Part shown: positions 22,721 to 36,200 of the stretch, piece after piece
Numbering within the stretch: the first letter of the stretch is position 1
Layout of the letters: the number at the start of each line of letters is the position of its first letter
DNA from: Sitta carolinensis
Lineage: Eukaryota > Chordata > Aves > Passeriformes > Sittidae
Direction: 5' to 3'
NCBI GenBank assembly: GCA_032173965.1
Contig: CM063290.1
Span: 11,123,501 to 11,187,500 of the forward strand
Length of the DNA stretch: 64,000 bases
The notes under the pieces: generated by a model
Databases searched by the model: none
Seen by the model: only the letters and a program-made list of their open reading frames with translations
Told to the model about the DNA's origin: nothing
Position numbers and translations under genes: made by a program

Positions 22721-25700
22721 TGAGGTAACCTGAGGCAGGAGCATACATCCACTGTGTTAATGCAGACCAACAGACCTGTGTGAAAGACACCGTGGCTTTA
22801 ATAGTGCAAGCAACATTTTGCATTATTTAACTTATAAATATATCTAACTGGGGACTGGCTAAATATCCCTCCCTGTTTCCCTGCTGCCTTGTAAGACAGC
22901 CTGCTCCAGAGTGGGATGGTAGCTACCTACAGCTGTGAGTAACTTGGCCTTTCCTCTGCATGGCAATAGTTTACTGTAATGTGTGTCACATCTCTCAGAT
23001 TCAGTGACACAAAGCATAATGCTTTCTTTCTTGGCACACTAGGAACCTGCAGACCTTCTAATCTGTCACGGTAATTAAGACTTTGCCTCCATCCAACTCC
23101 AGTGAATGATGGGGTTTGAGTGCTGGGACTGGCTGCAAATGCTTTATTGCATGTTTAGTGACAAGTGTGTAACACTATAATTTTGCAATCAGTGTCTCCT
23201 ATTGCTGTAATTAGAGTCAGGTTGTCACAGTGACTTGCTTTAAACCTGATCAAGTATTGTAAATGAAGGTGTAGCTCATCGAGTAAGTTCTTTTGAGTGC
23301 ATAAAGCAGAGAACTGTGATTTTAGGGTTTTGGTATTATTTTCATTGTTGCTTAATGGCTGTTTTTTGTTCAGTTGGGTTTTTTGAAACAGTCTTTCCTA
23401 TGTGCATAGCAAAATTCTGATGCTCATACAATGTTTATTTATCAAGCTGCTTTTGGTGTGATTTCTCTTACAGCTGTCATTAGACTTTGTTCAGATTCCT
23501 GCTCTAACCAGCTCTTGATTATGCTGCTGCTGTGGGGGTGGCAACAGTGAATTTTTGTGTGTGTATGTGAGCATGTGCTTTACTAAGTTCTGTCCCCTCT
23601 GATGCAGCCTCTCAACATGCAAAAGGCTGTGTCACACTGCTGGGGCAGTGAGTTGTCTGCTGTAGATCACAGGGCAGACCCACCTGTGGGGTTATGAAGA
23701 TTTCCTCACGTGTCAGAAACCTTGTGGGTGAATGCTGGCCCAGGGAGTTTTGCCATTGACGTCAGTAAAGCAGCGATTCTACCCAAGACCCCTAATGAGA
23801 TGTGATGGACAGAACCCAGGGCTCTGGAACGAGCTGTCCTGTATCCCATTACTCACTTCTCATGCCAATCCTTCTCCCTGCACAGCCCATGGCACAGCCT
23901 GGGGTATTCTGCAACATGTGTGTACACAGAACATCCTTGCTGGAAACTGGAGAGAATGGCAACACCTTGGCTCAGAGACATCCCTTCATGTGCTGCCTCT
24001 GTCCTTGCTCAGGCTCCTGTATCCTACAGAGCCCTCTGTACCATGCTCTGTGGTTTTCCTGCTGCTTCTTTCAGGATTTCCAGCTGCCAGCTCAGGTTGG
24101 GGCAGTCTTTATATTCCTTCCTCTCTCACTACAACCACTGCTTAGATAACCAGCACAGCTCTGCATCCTCCTAGCTGAAAACCACAAGCATTTATTTGAA
24201 AAACAGGTCATTGAGGAGTGTTTGTAAGGGCTCAGATTTCTTCTAAGAGGTTATAAAGCCCTCCCTAGAGCTCATTAAAAACCTGCTGTACAAAGGGAGT
24301 TGCAGCTTTTTAAGGAATCATCTCAGAACTGTCACGAAAAGGCAGCTTCATGGGAACTGTCATGTATTATTTAGGCTCATGAGTGATGGAGGAAGAGAAG
24401 ATGTGGAAATGGGAAAGGGTGTTCAGCTGAGGGAAACCATGTCCTGGGCTTTTGGCTGTTAAGATTATTAAGTATAGGTTGTTTGAAGGCTGTTAGCCTG
24501 GGGTGAACCTATAGGCTACTGAAGAATAGCAGCATCTTGTTAATTTAATAGAGTTTCAGTATCAATACATGGGAAGTGATTGGAAATAGGCTGATATAGT
24601 TCCAGGAGCCTTCCACTGTGTGGCTAGACTGGATGCAGGAGAGCAGCATTCTTAAAAACTGGAAAACGTCTTCAATTAATTAATTGTGGGAAGACTTCCA
24701 GCCTGTATTGTATCTGCACACATAAGCACACACATGTATTTTAGCAAATTAATTTTTCTGTTCTGTTTTCAGGTTTATGGGATTGATTTCAAAATTATTA
24801 GGGATTGAAAAGCTGTCACTGGATAAAAAAAAAAAGAGATTTCTTTGTTGAAGACAAATGACTGTCAGTTTGATTTAAAGTCTGTTGTGAGTGAGTGTTT
24901 GCTCTCTAAAGCTCCTATACAGGCAGGCAAACATAGAATTATGTGGTAGATATGCTAAATGTTTATTAGTTTTTCAAGGCTAACCACAAAGTGGAAATCA
25001 AAACCAGAAGTGGAATAAACTCTCGTTCTTGAGGCTTTCCCGTGACCAATGGAAGGAAATGTCTGTGGGCTGCCTGGTGATTCACTGTCCACAGCAGAGG
25101 CCCCAGTCCCAGCCTGTGAGCATGGTCAGAATTATCTGTTGGACTGATCAGACCTGGCACTTCCTGAGTTCCTTACCACAGGGTACCAACACAAAGTCAT
25201 TATTTGCCCCTGTGCTCTGAGCTCTGGTTGCACCTCCTTCCCCACCACATGGAAAAAGCAGGAGTGTCCTCCAGAGCCCCAGCTCACCACCCTGTCCCAC
25301 CCTGCACAGAGCTAGGACAGTCCTGCCTCAGCTTCCTGCCAGCACTGCCACTCGGGCTGCAGAAGGTTCCTTTGCTTCTGCAAAGCTGCAACACCCAAAC
25401 CTTGAGAGGGATAGTGAGAGCCAAATGCAGGTTCTTCAGCTGCAGAAAGTGTTGGGACAGCTGGGATGTTTCTCTTTGCTGCTTTGGGATCGCTGAGGTG
25501 CAGCTTCTTGCTGGGTGCCCCTGCTGCCCTCAGGCAGAGGGACGTGGTGCATGTACAGACAGGAGCACACAGGCACTGCCCCTTGGCAGCTGCAGGGCTT
25601 CGTGTGCCATGCAAAAGCCTTTTCTTCCTCAAGAGGAAGGAGTTTCAGATTTCATTTCATAGCGTCAGAACAATGCATGCCAATAGGATCAAGAACCTAA

Positions 25701-28700
25701 TGGAAGAATCAGTCTTGGAGAACTGTTTATGTGGAAAGGGTTACTATAACTCCAGAGGGTTGGTATGGCTTTGCTTAGATCTGGTGGTGCTTGAGAGTGA
25801 TGGAGGACTTCACCACAACAACAAGATTAAGGTACTGAATTTAGATTTCTCCCTTTGCCCAGAGGTGAAAGGCAGAGGAAAGAAACTCTTTCAGGAGAGA
25901 GCATCAAGCTGCAAATTTGCTGCTTGCCAGCATCAGCTCTGAGATGCATTTGACCAAAGGGAAGGAAGACTGGCCCTGGCTACTTTGCTTAAAGAATCAC
26001 TACATTAAAATTAAAAATTACTTTCACTTCATATCTTAGAAGAATTGCTTTAGTCTGTTCTCTTACTGAACTGTCTAAGATAAAACTATCAGGTAAAAGA
26101 TATTTTTAAGAAAACAAACCAAAAAGCAAGGCAGAGATTTGACATATTTCAAGCAATCACAAGCAACAGTTTCTTTGGCATCAATTCAAGAAATTGTTGT
26201 GACATGTTAGTGACTTACAGTGAAAAAATCCAGGTCTGAGAGAGGGTGATGAGATAAATGTATGCTTATGATGGAAACAGACCTTGTTGACAGCGTGTGG
26301 CACTTGGATCCCTGGTTTGGGATCCGCAGCTCTCCACTGGGAAGAACAACTGCAGTTTTTCAGTGAACACCTGACAACACTTAGTTTCAATGACTCTTTT
26401 TCTGGCTTTACTGCAGGCTGTGTGTTTTCTTTTGGACACCCACTTGGTCTCTCAGTGTTCCATTTCCCATAAAGCAGGGATCTCTGTCTTCTTTTATGAG
26501 CCTCTGGAAGTGAGCTTGGAGTGGATTCACAGCAACACCTATGTGCAAATCACTGTCCTGTGTCTAACTGCAATTCCCAGCAACGGTTTCTTATGGAAAG
26601 GCAAAATTGCTCAAGTGTGAGTTGGCCAAGAGGGGTCTGGGATCTGCAGTACTGAAACTATCTGGATTGGGCTGACCTCCTAGGTTTCCTTCTGGCCCTT
26701 GTTTAATCTTGGATTCTGTGAAACTGAGACAAATTGTGGTAAGCACAATGATGCCATGCCCTCAGGTTTTCCTACTGTTACCATGGAACAGTTCACAAAT
26801 GGATTGTCTTGAAATACTGGGCTTTCTTCTTGTAAACTGAACTCATCACAGGTTATTTATCATCATTAGTCTTTTTGTGTGTATTTGAGGCTTCTTCTAG
26901 TTGCAGGTAAACCCACAGATTAAAGAACTCTGTACTGCTGCAAACTTTTTCATAACCTGATACTACTCATATCTTCAAGGTAATACATACCTTTAATAAT
27001 AGTGATGTTTGAAATCAAGGAAATGCAAACAGAAATATTAGCTACTAGGGAAGAAAATATTGATGACATTTCATGAATCCTAAGGCTTTCATTCCAGTTT
27101 TGGATAAAGATTCATCTTCATCCTCTTTTTAGTTGAATGTGTCCCCACCCTTACTGGGACAAGAAAATCAGACAGGCTGAGTGGAGAATTTTAGGTAAAC
27201 TAAATTAAATATTGCTGTAGTGTCTGATTGATCCAGAAAATAATTCCTTTTGGCCTCATCACTAGATGAACATAATATGAGAAAGTTGTTATTTAGCAAC
27301 ACTCAAGAGGGCCTTCCACTAACCATTGTCACTTTGGTTCTGACCATGGACACTCTTGTTCTTACTTTATTTTTCATTATGATCATATCTCTTATCTCCA
27401 AGAATTAGTTTATAGTTTCTGCTCTGCAGCTTTTGTGAGGAGCTTAATGGAGTGCATAATAATTGAGTATTTTCTGCATCAGAGTCCCTATCTCAAGACA
27501 TTCAATTACCCTTCTGTCTTGGCATTACAATCTAAAGCCATATCTGTCTTAATGCAAATTCTGGTAACGTGGATGAGGTCTCTACCACACAATCCATGCA
27601 AGTAAATAAATATGCCTTAAAAAATCCCCCAAAAAACCCCATTAAAATTTGATTAAGAGCAAGTTCTGAAATACTATTAGTCTTGCCCCATGTTTAGTTA
27701 TGTGTCAGGGCTGTTCTTGTTCCTTTCAGCTTTGGTACAATCAGTTCCTGTATGTTATCCAACAGATTTTAGGGGATTATAGGAAGTTTCAGTATCAATA
27801 GACAACATCTGGCTTTCTGACATTCACGTCTGCATGAAGCAGGATTTGTTCTGCAATTCAGGAGCATCATTATAATATTTATTTCACTATTTCACAAATA
27901 CGTCTGTTCATCCTCAGTAAATCTGCAGGGATATGCACTGTTTTCATTGTGTTTTTCAAGTTGCTGTGGTTACAAGGAGATACTCCACTTATAATTTTCC
28001 ATGTGCCAGATCTGTGCCCTGGCTATTGGCCCAATTCTATGAGGTATTTAATACCTCCTGAAAGTGTCAGAGTGCTGTCAACTCATACATAAACCAAAAG
28101 TTACTGAGGACATTTAGTCAGCCTCACTGTTTGCATGTCTGCTGCCAAACATGGAAGATTACCAGTTTGATGCTCCTCTTTGGCTGCAAGTGATGCAAGT
28201 GTCAGCCTGAACAGGAGAAACGTGCATGAGAAATCAGGTGGATTGACCTCTCTAACAAGAGAAACATAGGGAAATCAGCTTTCACCTTTAATATCTAGCA
28301 GTTCATTGTTTCTCTGGGATTTGTCCAATAATCTGTACCTGAATTTCTTCGACAGAATGCCTGAAGAGGCAAATTGTGTAGGAGCTCTGCAGTTAGAGCA
28401 CACTTGAAATCCAGAGATAAGCTTCTCTGAGTGTGGTCTTCTTTCCTTTGCTCCCAGTACCACGTGCAGTAACTGCCTGGGCTCTCAGTGTAAACTGGAA
28501 GATGTGCTTGGCCAAGTCACCCCTTTTCCTTTTGCTGCAGTTGTACTAAGTTGCTTATCTCCTTTCTGCAAAACTGCTCTTCGTGTGCTTCCCCTGTCCT
28601 TTCTCAGAAGTGGGGGGGTTTACTGACAGCAACTGTGCTGGCAGAGCTTCTTGGGAGTTACGTTCTGCTGTACCCAGGCACACAGAAAACTATCAACATT

Positions 28701-31700
28701 TTCCATAGAAACTCACACCAACTCCATCCTGCCAGGCACTCACTGCCTGCTGCTCAGGGTAACAGCTGGCTGCAAGACCCTTCAGCTTTGCCTGTGGCCA
28801 AAGTAAGATCAAGTCTTTAACCAAAGCAAGTTCTGCTGCTGCCTTGAGGACATTGTTCTGTCAGTATTGCTGCTCCTTCCTAGCCAAGGCTGAGACTCAA
28901 ACCCCTCCGCACTGCACTTTGGTGGGCCAAAGCAAACTGGAGAGCAAAACTGGTGGATGCTGGGACTGGCAGCTGTTTGGCATCCTACCCCTACTCCTTA
29001 TACTTTGCAAAAGGAAAGTGAAAACTTTTAGTTTCAGATTTCTGGAAAATTCAATATTGATGCCTATTCTTTTTTTCTGTGCAGTGGGGCTGGATTTCAC
29101 AGGGAGCTCTTAAATGCTAGGTTCTTGTAACCCATAAGGAATATGCATGAATAATGAGGTGTAGCATACCATCTAGAATGGCACCAGGCAGTTAATGGCC
29201 TCACATAATTCGTGTTGTGATGAAAGCATCTGACTTCTGACTGATAGAATTCACAGTTCTCTTAGTTCCTAACAGAGAGCTCGAGTGTGGGGTCTCACAC
29301 TTAGGTGTGTGTATATGAAATGAGCATTGTAAACCCAAATGTCGCCAGAAATTACAGAATTGCTTCTTCTCGTTGATCACTTACCTGTGCAGAATAGCTT
29401 CATGCTGCAAGGTGAAATAATGTTTCTCAGTTGTATGAAACTTCACTATATTTCCCTTTGAAGAGATTGCATAAATGCTTTGGTAACGTGGCAAATCCTA
29501 TAACAGGGAAGTCTTGTCTTGCACAGAAATTGCCACACTGAGGTCCCATCTAGTCCTATATACCACAGCCTGAAATATATTTATTTCTGAAGTCCAAGAA
29601 ACCCTGCAGTGGACAGCCATGGAATCAGTTATGTACAGCTGAAAATGTATTTTTGGTGAGATGTTAATTTCTAAAGGTACCCTTTCCAAGCTCTGTTATT
29701 GCAAATCTGCTATTAATCTTCATTAGTACAGACTCAGTGCTTTTGAGAGCTGTTTAAATGAATAATACTTTAAAAACTCTTATGATGGAGCAATTAGAGA
29801 AGGTTTAACAATTAGATTTTCTGATAAAAGGATACACCTGAACACTGTTTTTCATTATCAGGGGAGGGAGGGGAACCTGGGCTTGGTATTTGAGATTCTG
29901 GGAAACAGAGAAGCTTTTAATTTTGTTGTGCTTTGGGCTTCTTTTGTAAACTATTGGGAAATCACTGGAATTTGGATAAATGCTCACAACTGCTGTGACT
30001 TGACAAATTATTGCAGATCACTGAGTCATGATCAGTGTCTCGATGCAGGTGCTCAGCTCTCCCTTCGTGTAAGGTCTTGTTGCCTTAGTGAAGCTCCTTT
30101 GATTGCCTGCCAAGCTGGGTCTGAGTGCTCTGCAGAGGTGTGAGCCTTCACAGGGTGGCTCCTCCAGACTGCATTGTGCACAGTGGCTTACTGGTGCCAC
30201 TGGCCACTCTGTAAAAAGTGACATAAATTCACATTTGCCTCACCCTGTGGCTGGAGCCAGATGCAGGAAGACCAACATGAATATAAGCCAAGGGTCTGCT
30301 CTGCATGGCTGATGTTTCTCTGTGGGAATCAGTTCAGCTTTGCATCCAGAGTGTGAGTTGTAGCTGTGTGGATGATCACGGAGCTTGGCCTCGAGTGTGA
30401 ATCCACCTCTGAATTGGGAAAGGTCACATATCCCCAGCAAAGAGGTTAATTGTGAGGAAAAGTGTAAAAAATATCAAGCTCAGAAAACTGCTAATTGTAC
30501 TTTAATATTGTCATGAAAAATTTATCCCATATCCATTGTTGGCTCACAGGCTAAGAAGCAGGCCAGAATAATTTCTGGAAGAATTTGAATCAAAAGTAAA
30601 GGGGTCTAGTTTGGTTGGTTTGTTGGTTTGGGATTTTTTCCCCCTTAGATTTTACAAAACTAAACCCCTGCTTTTCCACAGACAGTAACCAACACCAAGG
30701 ACTGGTGCACAGTGATCATTTCATTCAGAAATCAAGGTGAGTGCTTTCAAAAAAAGTGCCAGCTGCTATGGAAGGGTAGAGCAGAGCCTGGATTTAAGAC
30801 ATAACTGGCTGTATTTTCCTCTAGTCCAGTGTGTTTTATTACCAGGTTCATTTGGAGGAAGCATTGGGTAGGGACACAGAAGTCCTGAACTGTAAGTTTG
30901 GTGGCTGTTCCAGATTAGATAGATGATCTTAGAGGAGTCACATCCCATGCCTTTGTCTCCATTTCTGGTAGGTAATTACATCCCACTGCTGTACAGTGCA
31001 GTGAGACCTTCCAGCAAGAGGTGTTGTTGTTATCCTTACAACAAACATACCGTGCACTGTGTTTAGCAGCACAGGTGCTGCAGCTCCAAAGGCCTGGAGC
31101 TCTTCATGGATGGGACACAAAAATTATCCAGTCACAGCTCTCATCACTTACCTTCCAGTTCAACCTGATTTCCTGGGTATTTGGATGGGAAAGAATGGGC
31201 TGGGCTTGAGTGATATACAAGTTAGCTGAGATCATGTCTGGGGAAGACACATGCTGAATAAAGATCACCAGTGTCACGTTTGGTTTCCGTAGTGATACTA
31301 CAAATAGCAAAAGCAAGCCAAAGAAGATTGCACGAGAGCATTAAAACTGCTTCTCTCCAGTCCTGAGGATGTGAATTTGTCCAGTTTGGCATGAAGGTGT
31401 AGCTTCAGGAAAGCATGAAACATGACCATGGCAGGAGAGCAGCACAGATGGTGCAGCTGCTGCTGAGTCCCCTGGGCCTGTCTCCTCAAGATTCTGAGAC
31501 GCACAGAGCAGTGTGTTGTGATACTTATTCGCTACAACCCCATCCTGTAAGAGGAATGGAAAACAACACTCTTGAGAGCCCACAGTCTGGTAGGACATAG
31601 ATAAAGTAGAGTGAAATTAGAAATATGCAGGAGTAAAAGCATGGATAGATGGTGTTGGTCTAAGTCTTCAAGAGGTTACAATACCCTGATATCAGCAATT

Positions 31701-31812
31701 GTTTTTCCAGTACTAATTTTATCAATTTTTAAATTATTGTTGTTGTAAACCCTGTTTAAAGTTGACACTCTTTACTTGAGAAAGTAAGATAATTTCTATC
31801 AACATGTGCTTT
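22721..31812. other. non-coding unique DNA, no gene seen
   Basis: Ordinary unique DNA. 23,040-23,330 has the mixed, non-repetitive, homeodomain-site-like texture often seen in conserved non-coding elements (several TAATTA or GTAATTA-type cores), but this is only an impression. 25,200-25,660 is more GC-rich, with overlapping frames of 100-158 codons on both strands that look like chance. No repeats or RNA genes were recognised. Confidence 0.5.
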
Positions 31813-31841
31813 GATTGGTTTGCATTCTTAGCAAACCAATC
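31813..31841. repeat. perfect 11-bp palindrome with paired CCAAT motifs
   Basis: GATTGGTTTGC (31813-31823) and GCAAACCAATC (31831-31841) are exact reverse complements around ATTCTTA. Each arm holds a CCAAT box (ATTGG or CCAAT) next to TTTGC or GCAAA. It lies in an AT-rich, non-repetitive stretch (31,680-31,990) that could be a regulatory element. Binding by CCAAT-box factors is inference only. Confidence 0.85.
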
Positions 31842-33199
31842 TGGAGATTTTATTAAGAGATATTATTTCCAGTATAGCCACTTACAGATGGGGGAAATGA
31901 TGAGGAGTTGATAAAAATAGGAAAATAGTGATTTCAGGTAATGCCAAGACTGGTGAGTTTTAATTTGCTATTCTGTCCATTTCAAGATGATTAGCCAGAA
32001 ACAGTGAGCAAGAGACACCTGAGGCACATAGGGAATTTGGAACAAAGCAGATCACTCCCGTAAAAAATCCTTATTAAAATACCCCCAGTGTTGGAGGATG
32101 CTGCCAAGGAGTTGGATGGGCTAGTGTGAGTGTGCACCATGCTGAGTACCAAGCTAGAGACCTGAGCTAGCTCTGAACAAGGTGTTGCACCTGTGTCACA
32201 CAGAGCATGGGGCTCTGCCACATTAGCCTGGCCTGGCAGCAAGTGGCTTCTCCATGTTTTCAGCTGTGCTGGTTCACTGATGTGTCATTCCACATTCATC
32301 TGCTGTGGCACTGTGTCAGCCCCACATGGAAGTTCCCTCAACACGAGCATTTTTAATTCAGATGTGGATGTGTGCTAGCAGGGAGAGTTGGGCCAGCAGA
32401 GATGAGTGTGGGCAGTGACAGTAACTGGGCTTGTTTGGGTGAAAATCAACAGCACGTGGTGACCTGAACTGTGTGGAGCTAAGTGGGAAAACTGTGATGT
32501 CTTCAAGAAAAAATTCTGTGCCCAGAACTGGGCGAGGTCTGTGATCAGAGTGGGGAATGGTCAGTTAGGTCAGATGGGAGTGAGCCTGATTGCACCCCAA
32601 TTTATAATAGCACAGAGGGGGGAACAACACTGGGCAGCACCCCCTGTGACCCAGGCTGATCTGTCGTTCACATCACACCATCTTTGTGTTCCCATGTTCT
32701 TTGTAGCTCTTCCTGCTCTCTCCTTGGTGGGTGTATTAATCATCTCTTCGTTACGAGACTAATGACCCTATTACCAGAAATTCTGATGATGATTTGGGAA
32801 AATCAATGAAATAAAGAAAGGCTCTTAGCACACTACATTGGAAGGTCACTGCTAACAGAAGGAATTACTTTCCTCTTGTCAGTGGTATGGCTGGGAGCTG
32901 TTAATGTCATGCAGCACTGTATTGCATGAAATGAGTATGTGGAACTTGCCAAGTTTTTTTCCAAGGGCTGGTGTCTGTATCAGAAACCTTGCCACTCCAG
33001 TGAACTTATGGGAAGGAGTGCAAAAGGATGGGAAAAGAATTTTTATGCAATATTTATGTGTGGTTGGTGATTTAGCAGATTCTCTGTTTTTTTTATATGA
33101 ACTGAAACACCAGCAGTGCCGACTGGGTGTTCAGACATTGTCTGTTCTCTGCCAGGGTAGGTTCAATCCAGGTACTTTAGGCAGGTGACCCGTGGAGAC
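31842..33199. other. non-coding unique DNA, no gene seen
   Basis: Ordinary composition with only short, unrecognised frames. No repeats were recognised before the possible CR1 scrap that follows. Confidence 0.55.
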
Positions 33200-33262
33200 A
33201 GGGAAGTTTTCATACTGCTGTACAAGGAACTGGTGAAATATCTGGAAATGGGACTGCAGTGC
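33200..33262 (+). mobile_element. possible CR1 reverse-transcriptase fragment
   Basis: The plus-strand frame reads REVFILLYKELVKYLE. This resembles the CR1 ORF2 region after the reverse-transcriptase core, which typically reads REV-x-L-x-LY-x-x-LV-R-P-x-LEY. The downstream sequence no longer aligns to anything I recall. The match is about 16 residues, so this is either a very decayed internal CR1 scrap or coincidence. Confidence 0.35.
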
Positions 33263-36200
33263 ACAGTAGTAAGCCTCTGGAGATCATTTGAGTGCAGGCT
33301 GGCAGTGTTTGGGCAGTTCTGTAGGTCTGAGCACACATCTTGGACTGTAAGGGCAAACAGGCTCCCATGCTGTTTGTCCCAGAGAGCCTGGAAAAGCCTC
33401 CCCAGCACACCCTCTGCGTGCCAGGGAGGGCTGCCCTGCTCGCAGAGCCTTTGAAGGTGCCACAGACCGTTTGGCAGGAGAGCCAGGAGATACTGCAGGA
33501 ATGCCCAGGGGCTGTCCAGCCAGCCTGGGGGAACAAGGGACAAGAGAGCCACTGAGCTCAGAGCTGGAGCGAGCTGCTAAGTTCTCTGAGGCTGCAGTTG
33601 CAGGACGACTTCCCTGGAACCTGGAAACTCGGCATCGTATTTGGGTAGTCTGCTGGGCTTCCTGCACACCTGTGTATTCTCACTGAGCATCATGAAAGCA
33701 TTTTGGCAAGCACCACAGGTAAATCTTCCCTTCTGTTACTAATTTTCTTTTTTCTGCATTTTAATTTAATTTCCCCTATCATTCCTTCATTTTCCACTGC
33801 ACAATTCCCCCTTGAAAGCTAAGATTGCATGAACGGATGGATATTTTTTCTCCCCAAGTGCATAAAGCATTTTCTGCTGTTTGAAGAAATTAACATTTGG
33901 GGTGAAGTGCACCTGCAATTCCCATTAATGCAGCAAAGTGAAACCCATCCACTGGTAGAAGGAAAGAAGCTCTGAACTCCCTTCTGCTGACAACAGATCT
34001 TGTGAAGAAAAGAAAAAGCCCTGGAAGATGGCAGGGAAATCTGCTTTCTATGCCTGGGCAGTTTGTAGGGTGTGTGTCTGTTGCTGGAGCCTGCATGCCA
34101 TCAGGAGCTTTTCTCTGGACAGGAATGCAGTGCAAACCCCCACGATTCTTTGAAGAATTTAACTTGTGCTGGTGTCACCCACAGATATGTGACCCAGATG
34201 GATGAGCTAAAGGCTTCTGCAAATGAAACTGTGTATGTGGAAGCTGTATAATTTGGAGGAAAGGAAAAATGAGGGGAGGGAAGTGACTTCTTGAATTTAG
34301 TTCTGCTGCTGAGTGGTAGGAGGTTAGCAAGCAACTTTTGCTGTGGTTGTTTATGTCCTGATTAGCCATGTAGGGAACTTTATATCTTCCCCTACAATTG
34401 AATTTTAGGTTTTCTTTTTGGATAGAAATATGTTGCATACCAGTGAAGAAGTCTAAAACAGAGAGGAGACATACAAATAGGAACAATGGTAATTTTGCTG
34501 CTTAATAGTGCGGTGTTAGGGTGTAATTCTGTTCCCCCAATCCAGTAAAAACAAGTTAAATTGTCACACAATTCGTGCATGAAGAGCAAGTGGAAAATAA
34601 AAGTTTTAAACTGTTTAAGTCCAATGTTCCAGTCAAATTGTTCTTAAAAAAGTGAGTCAAGTCATTTATTAAGAATGCATTTTGTGAGGAAATAACTCCT
34701 CTTCTATCTGTTCTTTCCCAGTATACTTGTTTTTTGCCAGATAATTTGGACAAGCATAGATGTAGCATGCTTCTGCTTTTGTTCATGTAAGCTGATCCTC
34801 TGATGTTTGTGCCATATCCAGATGATGGAGTATTTACCTCCTTAGTGAAAGGAGTGACCAAAGTGCTGTGAAACTGCTGGTAAGGCTCACAGAAAAACAG
34901 TTTAATTTGGGTCAGGAATAAGACAAGTTTCCAAATAAGACCATGTATTCCAAGTGCTTTGCATACTATGACCTGTTAGTGGATCAAGTCCTGAAAAGTT
35001 ACTGGGGACAGCAGGGGGTGGAGGAAGGATGTCCTTACTGTGCTGTTCAATGTACATCTAGGCTTTTCCTTCCAGTAAGGCTTCCCCTTCCTGCTCTCTT
35101 AGCAAGATTATGAAAACACCCACCTGGTGTTTAGGAATCTTTCTGGCTCAGGTTACTGATGGTAAAACCAGTGTATAGGACATGTTTTCTCTTATCCCAA
35201 AGGTGGATCTGTTTTGCTTCAGGTACTGCAGGAGCTGACTCATGAAGAAAAGATGAAAGAGTTCAGAAGGAGATGGCACCAACCTGATTACATAGCGGCC
35301 ACAGAGAGTCTTTCACAAGAGTTGCAGGAAATGGGAATCTTCAGGCTCTCCATGGATGCTATCTTATCTTGTTCTGAGAGCATGAAGGCTGTGTGTGTCC
35401 CTTCAGTCCCTGGCAAGGGAACTCATGTTGAGGAGATTCTATGGAGGAGCACATTTTCAGCCCCAGTTTGTGCCAAACAATTATGAGATTTCTACTTATT
35501 AGAATCTGTAATGTCCTCCTCCTGCTTGAGACACTCCCCTCAGACCTCTGCTGCTGACAGTCCCTCTAGGCTCAGGCCCCTATAAGGGCTTTGTTCTTAG
35601 CCCTTCTCCATGGTGGAGGCCTGTGAGATCCAAAATACTTTTCCAGCTCTCCTGTCTGTGTGCAGCTGGTAGAGAGTGCTGCCTCTCTGCCAGCTGGAGC
35701 AGATCAACATCTTTCACCTCACACCCTGTACCTTTTCCCAAGGATGGGCCTTGGTGCTTTGTGCTGGCACATCAGCTGGGGACTGAGTTTGAGGTAGTAT
35801 TGCACATCCCCGTGGTGGGCAGCAGCCTCAAGAACCAGCTGCTACAGCGCTCACCTCTTCTGTGCAGAATTCCAGCCGCACTTGCACGATAGTCTTTGCT
35901 GTGTCAGGCACCCAGAGGATTTTGCTTTGATGTAGGAAGGGTGGGTAGGATGATATTGCACCAACACAGTCTTTGTGAGTGATAGATATGATGCACATTG
36001 GTGTAGTTTGAATTTCAGCATCTCAGCAGTTCATCTGAAAATAGGCAGAAGGAGCAGAGGAGGCTGCAGCATGAGAAGGAAAAAAACGCAGAACAGAATT
36101 TCAGCCTGCAAGATAGCTGGATCCAAACTGTGTTTTTTCTTTCCTTTTTCTTTCTTTAGAATAGGAAATGACTCCCAGATTCCAAACTGTATTCCTCATA

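Noticed and set aside
23270..23300. GTGTAGCTCATCGAGTAAG as a tRNA-like SINE head
   Set aside because: Only the first ten bases resemble a tRNA A-box; no B-box or CR1-type tail follows.
25204..25942. Overlapping frames of 100-158 codons on both strands
   Set aside because: GC-richer stretch with fewer stops; frames overlap antisense to one another and the residues look random.
28041..28057. GAGGTATT-T-AATACCTC palindrome
   Set aside because: Eight-bp arms are expected several times by chance in 64 kb.
33163..33667. 129- and 127-codon minus-strand frames
   Set aside because: Start from non-ATG codons or run in a GC-rich stretch with open frames on both strands; no recognisable family.
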